NCBI GenBank assembly: GCA_030374765.1
Contig: JARGXX010000002.1
Span: 1,612,001 to 1,676,000, forward strand
DNA length: 64,000 nucleotides
Origin: Agarophyton chilense
Taxonomy: Eukaryota > Rhodophyta > Florideophyceae > Gracilariales > Gracilariaceae
Direction: 5' to 3'
Of the stretch, positions 54,017-64,000 are shown in pieces. The position numbers and the translations under genes are program-made. How positions within the stretch are numbered: the stretch's first letter is position 1; the number at the start of each line of letters is the position of its first letter. The notes beneath the pieces are model-generated. The model was not told the origin of the DNA. It saw only the letters and a list, made by a program, of their open reading frames with translations, and searched no databases.

Positions 54017-55486
54017 TTACTCCCTCATGCAACTGCGTTCTAACTCGTCAACAACCAACTGCGTGTGCATCGAGTCCTGCAAGTCCTGCAAGCCCTGCTC
54101 GTCGAAACGACGTAGGGCCCCGCGAATTTCATCAAAGAAACGAGCGTTTCGAAGGCTGTCCCGGCAACTAACAAAATTGGAAAAGTGGCTGAGAGCCGCC
54201 TGCAAATCCGAGCACCGAACTGCTGCGGCGACAAGGGTGGCCATAGTATCCATCCGCGGCTCACACAAATTGTTTTTCATGTCCCCAGCCACTTGCTCCA
54301 TGAAGTCTATGTCCATCATTATCCCGGCCGCCACAAGCGCCAAGCGATAACTTATTTGATTCGGTTGAAACCCAGCTCGCTTAATGGCTGCGTACAACCC
54401 CGGGACGCGTTCTGCCTCGCGTGCTGCCAGACAACAATTAATCAACGCGTGAAACGTATAACGATCGCCCCTGAACGACGTGCTGGCCTTCATTTCATCG
54501 TAGATTTCGAAGGCTTTTTGCAAGTTGCGACCTTTACAGGCCTCTATCAAAATGTTGAACGTGGTCTGTTGCGGTTGAACCCCAAATACGGTCATCTCAT
54601 CGAAAAGAGCAACCGCCTCATCTATCATGCCCAATTGTCCAAACGCCGCTATCACCTGTCCGAAGGCTGCGACATGAACACTAAGCCCAGCGCGCCACAT
54701 TTCACGAAGCGCTAGTAGGGCAGCAGCAGGGCCTGCTGAGGCCACGTGCACCCGGATTAATGCAGAAACTGTGTACGCATCGGCCTGAATTCCAACAGCA
54801 TTCATGTAACGGTGAACAGACTCTGCACCGGTGGCATTATGTGCGCGAGCAAAGAGGTCGATCAAAATGTTGCAGAGCAATAAGGAGGGCTTTGGAGACG
54901 AGGCGAACACCCACATCGCAAATCCTATGTCCGGCTGCTTGGATCGAGCCACCACGGTAAGCAAGTTTGCGCGTAGATGATCATCCATAGCGACACGATT
55001 TTGGCGGAGCTCATGGTACAATTGCATTGCATGTTTCGAGTTTCTGACAGTTGCGCATGCCGTCAGCAACAAACTATATGTATACTTGTCGGGTTTGATA
55101 CTGTGCTGCCTTAGTTGACCATGAAGCCACAGACAGCGATCGAAAGCATTCTTGTTCCGCACAAGCGCTCTTAAACGCATGTTGACCGCACGGAGAGTAA
55201 AAGGTTGTGGTAACGGCTCTGGCGGGTGCGATGCCTGCGGCGGGCGAATGACGGCCGGCGGTGGTGGCGCGGGAGGAGTAGCCAGGAAGGCTGAAATTGA
55301 TGGCACAGACGTGGTAGAAGCATGATCAACATGCGGGCGAGCTGATGGCGATGCTGGGCGGAACGAGACACGGCGTCTCCTCGGAGAACGATGCAAATGT
55401 CCGGGCGAAGCGGGTGATGTCCGCGATGGAGACGGATGCGATGGAGTACGAGGAGTCGCCACGGAGGCTGGAGCGAATGCAATCAT
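54017..55486 (-). CDS. Pentatricopeptide repeat (PPR) protein, probably organellar
   Basis: 489 residues from the ATG at 55486; the frame is open upstream to 55702 but without an ATG. The first 100 residues are rich in Ser, Pro, Arg and Ala with few acids, like an organelle transit peptide. From about residue 110 on there are around eight 35-residue helical repeats: PDKYTYSLLLTACATVRNS, PSLLLCNILIDLFARAHN, ADAYTVSALIRVHVASAG, VHVAAFGQVIAAFGQLGM, PQQTTFNILIEACKGRN, GDRYTFHALINCCLAARE, PNQISYRLALVAAG. PPR proteins bind organellar RNA and steer its processing, stability or translation. The P-type spacing has no visible editing (DYW) or nuclease domain. The target cannot be predicted here. Intronless. 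Confidence 0.88.
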   Translation of the reverse strand: MIAFAPASVATPRTPSHPSPSRTSPASPGHLHRSPRRRRVSFRPASPSARPHVDHASTTSVPSISAFLATPPAPPPPAVIRPPQASHPPEPLPQPFTLRAVNMRLRALVRNKNAFDRCLWLHGQLRQHSIKPDKYTYSLLLTACATVRNSKHAMQLYHELRQNRVAMDDHLRANLLTVVARSKQPDIGFAMWVFASSPKPSLLLCNILIDLFARAHNATGAESVHRYMNAVGIQADAYTVSALIRVHVASAGPAAALLALREMWRAGLSVHVAAFGQVIAAFGQLGMIDEAVALFDEMTVFGVQPQQTTFNILIEACKGRNLQKAFEIYDEMKASTSFRGDRYTFHALINCCLAAREAERVPGLYAAIKRAGFQPNQISYRLALVAAGIMMDIDFMEQVAGDMKNNLCEPRMDTMATLVAAAVRCSDLQAALSHFSNFVSCRDSLRNARFFDEIRGALRRFDEQGLQDLQDSMHTQLVVDELERSCMRE

Positions 55487-57009
55487 GTCGTGCAGAGGAA
55501 CGCTACCAACCGGAACGCCGTGCCTGCTCCTGAAACGAGAGGACCCGCCGTGGATGATACCCGATGCCACTCGCCGCCGCCTATAAGTGCGAAGATGGCG
55601 GCCAACCGCTCTTGAGGCAAGGGCGTGGCACGCGCAGATGTGGGCACAAGATATTTTGTTGGATTTTTGTGGCCCGGACCCATCGCCGCGCCAGAGCACC
55701 AACCGCTTATTTCATTCTGCCGCGCCGTGCTGGAGGTCGCATTTCGGAAATCGAAGCTCGACGCAGCTCGAGGCCGACACAGTGTTTTTCGCTGACCGTG
55801 TAATTCCGTTGAGTGCTCTCTGCAGAGCACGTTTCCTCCTCAGATATGCTTCCACTCCGCGTTCATCCCTCTCCGCCCTAGCTTTAGCCCTCTCCGCCCT
55901 GGCTTTAGCCCTCTCCGCCAAGCTTTAATCCCGCGCACATGCTTTCATATCGCGTGAGCGGTTTCCTTGCTCAATTCATTGGTTTCTTGCTGCCCTAACC
56001 CTCATGTCGAATAACCTAATCTTGGAATCATCTAAAGGTGATGGGAAACAGGTGTTTTGCCGAGATTGCAAACACGCGTTATTCTTGCCATTACCACCAG
56101 CCAATGGCGCCTACCCATTCAGCCACATTGCACCACCATTGAGGCTCAAACGCACATTGTAAGGTTCAAAATTGCCAATCCCAGCCAACATTTCAAGCTA
56201 GGGCTTCTCCGTTTCAAACAGAATGGTCTTCACTATCAACTATCCCCCAGATATTTGTGATTCTCGTTTCCCGGGGGTTCGCTGACGCGCCTCTTCCACT
56301 GTTGGATTGGCGACGCTACAGTCTACGTTTCATAATATGCCACACCAGTTGTGCACCTGTTATGCCTTTCTGCTGAACCTGTGCAAATCGTGAAATCTCC
56401 TCACAAGACGCATCCATGATGCCTGCAGTTTTCGTTGAACAGCCGATGATTCTTTCTGAATGGGTTGATTTCTGCTATCTCCACGCAAATACAATGCTAC
56501 AGGAACACTGCGGCGCCATGGGAGCTATACAAACACCCTCCTCTTTCGCCGGGCTACGCGGCGTGTGCTCAGACCAGCACGAAAAGATGCCGGGCACGAA
56601 TAATGATAGGCTCACGTGTTTATCGTCGTCACATGTTGAGTCAATTTAGTTTCTAAGCCCCAGCTGGGGTGTCTACCTGTTTTATAGCTCTAAAGGGCCC
56701 TGTACGGTATGGGTCAAACCTATTTACGGCGCAGAATCCACATTCTTCAATGGTTGGCGGCTCTTGGACGACCAACGGTCTTTGGTTGGAACTGGAGCGC
56801 TGGAGCCTCCCTCCCTCGGCCTCTCCGACGGTGGGTGTGACCACCACTAGTGGGTTTTGGCCGGTGCCATTCGGTAATATTTCGGTGGAAATTTCGGTCC
56901 CAAATTAGGGTTAGCCAACCCCCACCGACATCGTCGACCGGAATTTCGGCTTTTCGGTATCCCACACACATGCCCTACCCGACGTCTAACAGCCTGCACC
57001 ACCACCACC
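55487..57009. other. Intergenic with small tandem repeat
   Basis: The first 300 bp are GC-rich and should hold the PPR promoter. 55869-55929 is a 21-bp unit (CTCTCCGCCCTAGCTTTAGCC) repeated about three times. The rest shows no gene that I can support. Confidence 0.45.
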
Positions 57010-57976
57010 ATGTCAACCATTGAAAACCAGCCCCCTTCTCGACAAGTCCCATCAGGGGCGGTTGTCGTTCCTGAGACGGAATACCAGCATCAATGCCCCC
57101 CCAGCCGATATACATGCAGCCCTCTACTGATACCGCGCAGCCTGGGAGCAATCCGGCCACTCGTAACGGCACTGCTCATCGCAAGTTCACAGCAAACCTC
57201 GATCTGGCTCTTTTGAAAGAAGTAGAAGCAGCAGGCACACATCGCGCGCCACAAGGGCAAACTTTGGTGCTATTTGAAGACGTAGCAAAGCACTTCAACA
57301 CTACCAAGTTGGTAAGTTGGAAGATGGATAGAAAAAATTGCCAAGACCGTTTCACGCTCTTGATGAACAAATTCAAGAAGGATGATGGTCATAAAGGGGC
57401 TGCGTCTGGTGATGGGGAAAATAAAGAGAATACTAGTAGCAATGTTAAGGTCTAGTCACGGAAATCGATGACTCCAAGGACGAAACACCAAAAGTCAAAG
57501 CGGAAGCATTTGATAAAGAAGCCGCACTTTTAGCTGCAAGGTAACAGGTAAGCGACATGGAAATAGCTATATCTTTAACAAGTAGAAGTATAGATGGAAT
57601 TGAGGAGACATGGACGCCAAAGAAGCAGAAAAAAAGTCATATCCAAGCGAAAACAGATATGAGCCGAGTTATTTCAGTGATGGAGAAAGCAGAGGTGGAG
57701 CTTTGAAGTTTGCTTAGTCGGCAGGAAGGTCGTCACGAGAAGCTGCTAGACTTCGAGGAAATCCGCATTGCGCCAGAAGAGCACCGTATTGAGACGGGAA
57801 CAATTGCTGCAAAGCACCATAATGATATCGAGAGGCGTAGGGTAGATTCAGGGGTGCAACGGTTTACATAGGAGAAGAAGTGGTCTGCGGAGGCTCCAGC
57901 TGAGAGTCGATTGAGACTGGAAGTTCAATGTTCCATATTGGAGTTCATCAGGGACTTAAACGCCAAGGAAAACTAA
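57010..57976 (+). pseudogene. Myb/SANT-like DNA-binding protein, broken
   Basis: Starts at ATG 57010 (MSTIENQPPSRQ). The frame moves by one near the C-run at about 57093-57100 and continues to 57455 with FTANLDLALLKEVEAAGTH, LVLFEDVAKHFN, WKMDRKNCQDRFTLLMNKF, a complete Myb/SANT-like domain. After another shift a charged, coiled-coil-like C-terminus follows to 57976 (KVKAEAFDKEAALLAAR, KKQKKSHIQAKTDMSRV, LLDFEEIRIAPEEHRIE), interrupted by three stops. It resembles the ORF at 12872-11986, which lies next to a Harbinger nuclease, but no nuclease is found beside this copy. It could be a domesticated or orphaned Harbinger gene now decaying. Confidence 0.6.
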
Positions 57977-58466
57977 GTTAGTATGTTTAATTATGCCAAC
58001 AAGAAGCGCGCGCCTATTCGGGGAATGCCAGCCCGCGCAAAAAGCTTGTGAAGAGCCCATCTTAAGCCTCTTAAAGGCTCCTTAGTTATTTAGGGCTCCC
58101 ATGGTGCTCAAGTAAGTCTCAAACGACAGTGGTGGGCATTTGAAGAAGTGCGAGCTTTGGGAGCTATACTAGCAAGTTCGCATGTTACAAAGAATAGCAG
58201 ACACATGGTACGAAAGGCCAACAGGAGTCTGTGGGAGACCTTAGTTTCGTGGCGGGTCTACATGAATAAAGTACTTCTTGATGTCTTTGAACGCCCACTA
58301 CACAGCTATCCTACAAGCATACATTTGCTTGTTGGAATCCTTTTTTTCTCGGGTCAAAGATCCAACTTGAAATCCGACGTGCAAATAACTTCGAAGAACA
58401 AAGGCCGGGTGCCCATACAAGTAAAAATGTCTGCCTCCAACTATTAGCGATCTTTGGAGATCAGTA
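57977..58466. other. Intergenic, no gene seen
   Basis: A 99-codon frame (58148-58447) lacks recognisable similarity. I support no feature here. Confidence 0.35.
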
Positions 58467-59414
58467 TGTGGAGCAAAACCCGGCGACGGGAAGTGCTCTC
58501 AAGGTGTTCGAAGCCTTGCTCCCTGGGGGAGGCAGACTCAGAGACAGAGCCCTCCGTTCCACCCGTAGTGTGGGGTGTAACTCCCACGGGGGATTCCGGC
58601 AGTACCGACGGAGGTGAGGGGTAGAAACCGTTGGATCGGGAATGGGTATGGGTATCCCAAAGAATGGGGGAAAATCCGGCGAAGAGGAAAAACGGGGCGA
58701 GGGTCGGGCACTAACAGGCACCGGACCCGAGAACCAGAAAAGGGGCGAAACAACAAAAGAAACCCAATACAGGGGCGAAAACCTGTCCTCGAAAGGAAAC
58801 ACAAAAAGCACGCAACAAGTAAGCAGAACCTCCACGGGGTATCGTGCACGCAGGTCGTCTGAGCGGTCCCAAGGGGGTGGTTGCACGGATCCCAAACGTG
58901 GGCACTCTCCAAGTGGAGTCGTGTCCCTACGCAGGCGTTGCTAACCAGAGCCCGTTCCGGGTTATAAGGCCGAAACGATGGCGACGAAGAACCTCTAAAG
59001 GTATCGAAGACCAACCTTGGTTCTCATTTTCTCTGAGCTTCGGACTGTCAGATCTCGTCTCCCTAAGTAGGGCCCACTAACTAAACTCTACAGTAGTGCA
59101 CACCTGCTCAGGGCCATACACGTGGAGATCCAACTGTCAGGGCCCAAAAGTCCAACGTTCTAACAAATATCCGAAAATCGGTGCCAAAATTAAGCCACGT
59201 GTATCACGGGGCCAATCCAACCATGGGCCAATCCAACCATGGGCCAATCCAACCATGGGCCATCCGAATTTTCACTTCCTAGGCGAACTCTAACCAGAAA
59301 ACAGTGCCACCTCAGCACACCTTAGAGGGGATCATAGTCATAACCCTCGGAGGGTTCAATTCTCATTCTATGAGTTGCATCTTCAAGTATCCCCTAACTG
59401 GGCGTTGCTCTACA
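58467..59414 (-). repeat. Probable 3' LTR of EC
   Basis: The right boundary is set by the polypurine tract and TG. The left boundary (TGTGGAGC near 58467) is a guess. It includes TTCGCCCCTGTATTGGGTTT on the minus strand, resembling CTCGCCCCTGTATAGGGTTT of the EB LTR, and a 16-bp tandem repeat (59209-59263). Confidence 0.6.
59209..59263 (+). repeat. 16-bp tandem repeat in the EC LTR
   Basis: GGGCCAATCCAACCAT repeated three times plus GGGCCAT. Exact copies, so a recent expansion or an element under constraint. Confidence 0.9.
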
Positions 59415-59495
59415 TCTCCCCCTCCTTAAGACGAGGAAGAACATTCCGAGCCGCGGGTGTCTAACTTTCCGATCACTATACATACTAATCTCCCA

Positions 59496-61406
59496 ATGGG
59501 GTCCTTCACCACTTCTGAGGATCGCCACAAAACCGGCACATCGGTACAACTTTCTTCCACTCCTCCGACTTTCGGCGATACGCAACTTCTCGCAGCAGCG
59601 GTTCCGACTAGCCCTCTCAAGGGAATGAACCCATACGTCATCAACCCACTCTCGGGGCCATCGGCCTCCGCGCTGGCGGACAACGAAGCTCCCCAGCAGG
59701 GTGAATATTTCTCCGGTTTGGATGCGGCTCCGTCAGGTACCGAACCTTCCGCCTCGGCGGTCAACCGACATCCTCAGGAGGATTTGGACATCACCGCGGT
59801 GGCGTGGAACTCCGCTCATGCGATGCCCTTGGTAGCAAACTCCAGAGGTTGGATCTCAAACGAATCCTTTCGAAGGTGGAGTCCCCTTACCGATCCGGTG
59901 ATATATTCCCGCGCTCCGTGGTTCCATCCGACAGCGGTTCGCGACGATGAGCTCATCGACTCCTACGTGGAGGACGGCTTATTGCCGGGTGGCCTACCTG
60001 TTGAGGTTGTACGTTCTCCCGATTGGAAGGCGCGGGTAGCCATAGAGCCTCAGTATCTATACCGCAGTCGCGGGGAATCCCTGGACAAGGCACGCGCAGC
60101 GATGGCGGCTCTGGCCTACCAGCGATTGGGGAGGTCACGCTTTGACCATCTGGTTCCCCCGGAGTACGGGTTCGATGTCGCCTATTACCGCACGTACGGT
60201 GAGGTCTCCTACGGGGATAACTTGGCAGCTTTTCCCGAAGCCGAGTTCCGCGGACCGGGTTTTCCTCTCCGAGAAGATATGCTCCAATGGAGTCGTCCCA
60301 TCCTTCGGGCTGAATTCAGGTACCTTCAACGGCAGTTTACCCAGTATGGGTTCGATCGACGCGTGCGCTTCGAGCGCCGCTCGCGCTCCCGTTTCGGGTT
60401 CCTTGTCCCGTATCCTCACGTGGAACTGGAGCGTATCCGTAACACGGCGAAGGTTGGGCGATTCGTGCCCCTTCCAGCTTGGTGGAGTAAGGTCGAGGTC
60501 CCCCGAGGGTGCTTTGCTGAACTGCCCCCATGTATCTACTATATCGGGTCTCGTTTGATGCACGACCCGAACTCGGGATACTGGGCCCTCGTTGCAGCCG
60601 AGTGGGCAGCCCGCGTAGCGGCGCACCTCCTCTGGGATGCTCATGACCATTTCCGTATCTGGTATATTCCTCCGATGCTACGGACCATCATGCGTCAGAT
60701 CGACCTTGTCCCAGCGTTGGGTTCGGCCAGCAACGTGCAGGACCTGTATCCAATCTTGGACGTGATCGACAACACCCAATAGGATCGAGTTCCAGTGGCA
60801 AATCAGCCCGCAGGGGAAGGATCCGCGCGAGACAAGTCTCCTGGCCGGTACGATCCGGGCTCCGGTAACTGGGTCTATTACAATCCCTTCGAAGGGGTTC
60901 GCATCAGCGCGGCGCAAGCACGGGCGCTGATTGACTCGCCTCGACCGATGCCGGTTGGACACCCGACGGGGTTCATTTATACCGACGATTACGAGTACGA
61001 GCCTCCAGTAGACCTGGACGATCCAGCGTTGGATAACGAAGTGCCAGCTCCTAGTGGAGTACTTCCTGTGGAGCCATCTGCACCCTTCCAACCAGTGGGA
61101 ACGACCTCAGCTGCGGCGGCGAATGCATCCGGCGGCGGTTCATCTGCTCCCCCCGGGTGGGGTGTGAACACCCTTGCGCAGGCGCCGGTTGCCACTCCGC
61201 AAGCGGATAGTGTGCGACAAGGCCTCGTGAACGCAGGCATTCCGATTCCCCCGGGTATGACGGATGTGAGCCAGATGTTGGCTTTCGCCTCGGCGTACCA
61301 TCAGGGTCAGAATCCCAACGGTGGCGGGTCCCTCCTCGGGCTTTCCGTAGTTCCGCCTTCGGGCAATTGTGAAGTCCATAGCTTGGCGACAATAGTAAAC
61401 TTCTGA
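59496..61406 (+). pseudogene. Antisense ORF of EC, one nonsense codon
   Basis: The plus-strand frame runs from ATG 59496 (open upstream to 59457) to 61406, interrupted only by TAG at 60780-60782 after DNTQ, where EB has Trp (RVDWAVVPV). It matches EB along its length: APWFHPTAVRDDELIDSYVE, DWKARVAIEP, PEYGFDVAYYRTYGEVSYG, RSRFGFLVPYPHVELERI, PLPAWWSKVEVPRGCFAELP, AEWAARVAAHLLWDAHDHFR, YYNPFEGVRISAAQARAL, MPVGHPTGFIYTDDYEY. The C-terminal segment (LVNAGIPIPPGM) parallels FLRGVGLN of EB. It starts about 80 bp from the 3' LTR. No domain was recognised; function unknown. Confidence 0.75.
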
Positions 61407-61710
61407 TATTTGCATAACTTCCTTTCTTCTTCCTTCCTAGGATCTTAACTTCTACTTCTCTTCTTCTTCCTTCTTAGGATCTTCTTCATCTTCTTCTTCA
61501 TCTTCTTCCCTTCGTGGGTCTTCTTTTCCTTTTTCATTATAAACTGTCCCGATAACCGGTGCTGTGTTCCCCGGTTAACGGCGCTAGGCCGAGGGCCAGT
61601 AAACATTCCCTCTCAATACGTGTTCTTCGGGATACTCTCCTCAATTCCTCTTCAGAGGTCCAACATCTTCCTCACTTCGAGGTCGCATCCACACCAGTTC
61701 CCGTGGTGGT
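61407..61710. other. EC convergent spacer
   Basis: A pyrimidine-rich tract (CTTCTTC repeats, 61428-61530) on the plus strand, then unremarkable sequence up to the end of pol. It is the counterpart of the purine-rich spacer at 40141-40340, though with the opposite bias. Confidence 0.5.
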
Positions 61711-62028
61711 TTACCCGACTTGGGCACGATCCAGATTTGGAGGCAAGGTTACCCGAGCGCGTCGGTGATAGGATAAAACCTTAGACCTCGGAAGGTGCTC
61801 AATGGGTTCCACTGTATCCTCCTCAGGCGAGAATCCGTACCATCGGACTTGGTAGCGAACTTCTCCCTCGGGGGTGTAGATGTGACGCACGATGCGATCG
61901 ATAACGAATTCCTGCGGGTATACTTTTCCCTGTTCGGGCTTGTCTTCCATCTTGGAACGCTCAAGTTCCCTTGAGGGTGCTAACGTAGGGTCTAGACACA
62001 CCCCTGTGGGATCTTTTCCGTGTTGCAA
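61711..62028 (-). pseudogene. pol: EC chromodomain, end of pol
   Basis: 106 codons in the frame of pol: EFVIDRIVRHIYTPEGEVRY, VRWYGFSPEEDT, EPIEHLPRSKVLSYHRR. It shares its spacing and the end DRAQVG with EB. It is separated from the rest of pol by 62029-62550, which carries stops. Confidence 0.8.
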
Positions 62029-62550
62029 GCGGGTCTCAGCACTTCGTCCAAACGGCGCCGAGTGGCCTGTGGGCTACGTTGTAACTTCCGTCTACGGAGT
62101 CAAAACGGCCCATTTTTGGAATCTTCTTAAGGCTGAGATCTTCCCGATAACAACGGTGTTCTTAGATTCCGTGACGGTTGAGAAACCGCGACGCGGTAGC
62201 GTCTCCAATCTCAGGGGGATAAGACTTCAACGTCAACCCGAGCTACGGGGACGAATGTTGCTCTGGTGTAACGCGCCGTGCGACGGAGGCGGTTTGCGCG
62301 ACGGTTGGTCGTCAGAGCCTTTTGATTGGCTCGGTGAGGCGGGTTGCGCGACGGTTGGTCGTCAGAGCCTTTTGATTGGCTCGGTGCCATTCGACGTGTG
62401 CCACATAAATGCGCGGGCGCCGGTTGCCACTCCGCAAGCGGATGTGAGGTGGCGCTTTCGGCACGCGCTAGCACTCTCCTGAGCTGTCCCCGACGGGTCT
62501 CACTTATTTCTTTCCCATTCCTGAGGGTTCCAGTGTCTCCATAGGAGTTC
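62029..62550. other. Insert or rearranged stretch inside EC pol
   Basis: It holds a 50-bp tandem duplication (62286-62335 and 62336-62385) and a 28-bp stretch (62416-62443) identical to 61181-61208 in the antisense ORF. Neither is expected in pol. The pol frame is closed here. Confidence 0.7.
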
Positions 62551-64000
62551 CTATTCCCATTCCATGACGGAGAGCCAAATTTGGTCAACCTCGTCGTCGA
62601 GATCTTCCCCGTGCGGGTCCGCTGACACAGCTCGTTCCCGAGAAAGCGGGGTTTGAGTGTGCGACACCTCAGTGTCTCTTCCGCGCCGGCGGGTGATCGT
62701 CGGCTCTGTAGGCGTTCCGGGTGCGGAGTTCTCCACACGACTCTCCCTAGGCGGGTTTTCGTCATCTTTTCTGACGTCGTGCTCGGCTGGGTCGGCGGTG
62801 ATGTCGTTACCCATACGCTGGGGTTGTGACTTCTCTGTCGCCGGCTCGGTCGGGCTCGCCGTCTCACTGTGAGAACTAGATTCCCTGTTAAGGCGACTGG
62901 CTGACGCCGAAACATCGTCCTGCGAAGGAACTAAGTCCTCCTCCCCCTCCTTAGGCGGAAAGCCAGGAGGCTTGATTACCTCCGGTGGGAAAGTAACTCT
63001 GTAAGAGTTCGTTGACTGGGCCCTTGAGGGAGCGGGCCCAGGTTCGGGAGTATCCGAAGTTTCCGGTAGGTCGATTAAACCACGTTCCGGGTGCGGAAGT
63101 ATAACGGGGCGGGTGTTCGAATCTCCGCCTGACGGGTTAATTTCCGTTGAATCATCCCCTGTGGAGGGCGTTGGTGCCGACACCACTTCCACATTTGGGT
63201 TGGGCGCTCTTGTGATGCGGTCCCTGGAGATCCGTTCGTGGCGGTTAGCGATATCCAATACCACCGTGTCCGGGTCTACAGAAACCACACGATAGGGTCC
63301 GTCCACAATTGGCGAAAGCTTGTGCCTACGTTCCTTTTCAGGATTGTAGTATTCCTTTCGAAGGAAGACGAAGTCGTCGGGCTCCACCTGAGGTAGAGGT
63401 TTGCGAACCCGATTGTCAAAGTCTTTCTTGTAGGCGCGTTGAGCTTTGTCCATTGCTTTCCGGGCTATCGGCACCATCTTCGTAAACCACTCCTTCCAGG
63501 CTTCTCGGTACAATCCCGGTGACGGGTACGTCGACAGCGTCGGTTGAGCCTCGATGGCGACCGGCGGCGGTGTCCTCGACAGTACCAGTTCGAATGGGGA
63601 TAAAGATGTAACCCGATGTACCTGGGTGTTGTATGCATACGTGATAGCGTCTGTGTACAAGTCCCAATTTTTGGGGTGATCCGCAACATACGATCTCAAA
63701 GCGTTGAGTATCGTGCGGTTAAACATCTCCACCTGGCCATTCCCCTGAGGGTGATACGTAGTAACAAATAAATTCCTTACATCAAGGATTCGACATACAT
63801 CCTGAAAGAACTTTGATGCGAATTGCCCTCCGTTGTCGGATAACAACTGCACCGGCGGTTCATATACGAACACCCAATGGGTCACGAACGCTTGCGCGAC
63901 GGTAGCGGCGGTGATCCGCTTCAGCGGCACAGTTCTCGTTAACTTAGAGAATTTGTCAGAAATGACAAGCAGATACCGATGACCTCGGGGCGTTCTGATA
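62551..64000 (-). pseudogene. pol: EC pol: integrase core and C-terminal region, partial
   Basis: The frame is open from the window end (RGHRYLLVISDKFSKL) to 62551. It carries LLSDNGGQFASKFF (second catalytic Asp), NGQVEMFNRT (catalytic Glu), the conserved tract PFELVLSRTPPPVAIE, a C-terminal DNA-binding part (DDFVFLRKEYYNPEKERRHK, GPYRVVSVDPDTVVLDI) and a long Ser/Pro/Glu linker. It stops before the chromodomain, which lies in the same frame further on. Whether the integrase part is still functional cannot be judged because the first Asp is outside the window. Confidence 0.85.

Larger units (their letters stand above)
58467..64000 (-). mobile_element. Chromovirus EC, 3' half, cut by the window end
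   Basis: On the minus strand integrase enters at the right edge and pol continues to 62551. A chromodomain lies at 62028-61711. An opposite-strand ORF (59496-61406) and a probable 3' LTR (about 58467-59414) follow. The LTR start is placed at TGTAGAGCAACG (59414, minus strand) directly after the purine tract AAGGAGGGGGAGA. The left end is uncertain because no second LTR is in view. EC is the closest relative of EB in integrase and in the antisense ORF. Confidence 0.85.

Noticed and set aside
55487-55702. Upstream extension of the PPR frame
   Set aside because: No ATG in this part; the first residue would be a TTG codon. The ATG at 55486 is followed by a transit-peptide-like sequence.
55994-56012. 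CCCTAACCCT near 55994 as telomere-like sequence
   Set aside because: A single unit only, inside unique intergenic DNA.
62211-62915. 234-codon minus-strand frame
   Set aside because: It is the shifted shadow of the pol linker and of the rearranged stretch, Arg/Ser/Pro-rich without motifs.
1-64000. CRISPR arrays, bacterial operons, rRNA genes
   Set aside because: No spaced direct-repeat arrays, ribosome-binding sites or rRNA sequence were seen. The content is eukaryotic.

Overview
This window is nuclear DNA of a eukaryote, most likely a multicellular (florideophyte) red alga. That is an inference from four things: compact and mostly intronless host genes, a ribosomal-protein gene (eS1/RPS3A) whose only visible intron sits directly after the ATG, a nuclear-type tRNA-Leu with an intron after the anticodon, and long stretches of nested, decayed transposons of chromovirus (Ty3/gypsy), piggyBac-like, pogo-like and PIF/Harbinger-like type. 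No species-level claim can be made from sequence alone.

Layout. 1-3235: 3' end of a chromovirus (E0) with a chromodomain fragment, a degraded opposite-strand ORF and the start of its 3' LTR. 3236-5577 and 16420-18834: two inverted, diverged copies of an unrecognised protein-coding repeat, here called element X. 5979-7500: dead pogo-like transposase. 7837-10307: piggyBac-like element, copy 1, with a solo LTR replacing about 900 bp of its transposase. 11220-12872: dead Harbinger-like transposase plus a convergent Myb/SANT-like ORF. 14608-15771: host-type membrane protein. 18935-30035: complete-length but dead chromovirus EA on the minus strand. 30036-31835: piggyBac-like copy 2. 32014-43051: chromovirus EB on the plus strand. 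43052-43843: piggyBac-like 3' end.

44504-55486 is a dense host gene island: a methyltransferase/R3H/2H-phosphoesterase fusion, a large REJ/IPT-type surface protein, eS1, tRNA-Leu(CAA) and a PPR protein. 57010-57976 is a broken Myb/SANT-like gene. From about 58467 to the right edge is a third long chromovirus, EC, on the minus strand and cut by the window end.

The most interesting system: all four chromoviruses carry, between pol and the 3' LTR, a long ORF on the strand opposite gag-pol. The four encoded proteins are recognisably related (WW..EV, FHPTAV-like, RFGFLVPY and GHPxGF motifs, similar C-terminal ends) and resemble nothing I recognise. In EB this ORF is uninterrupted for 596 codons although gag-pol of the same copy has many stops and frameshifts. 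Second in interest are element X, the covarying palindromes at the piggyBac-like ends, and the methyltransferase-R3H-2H fusion.
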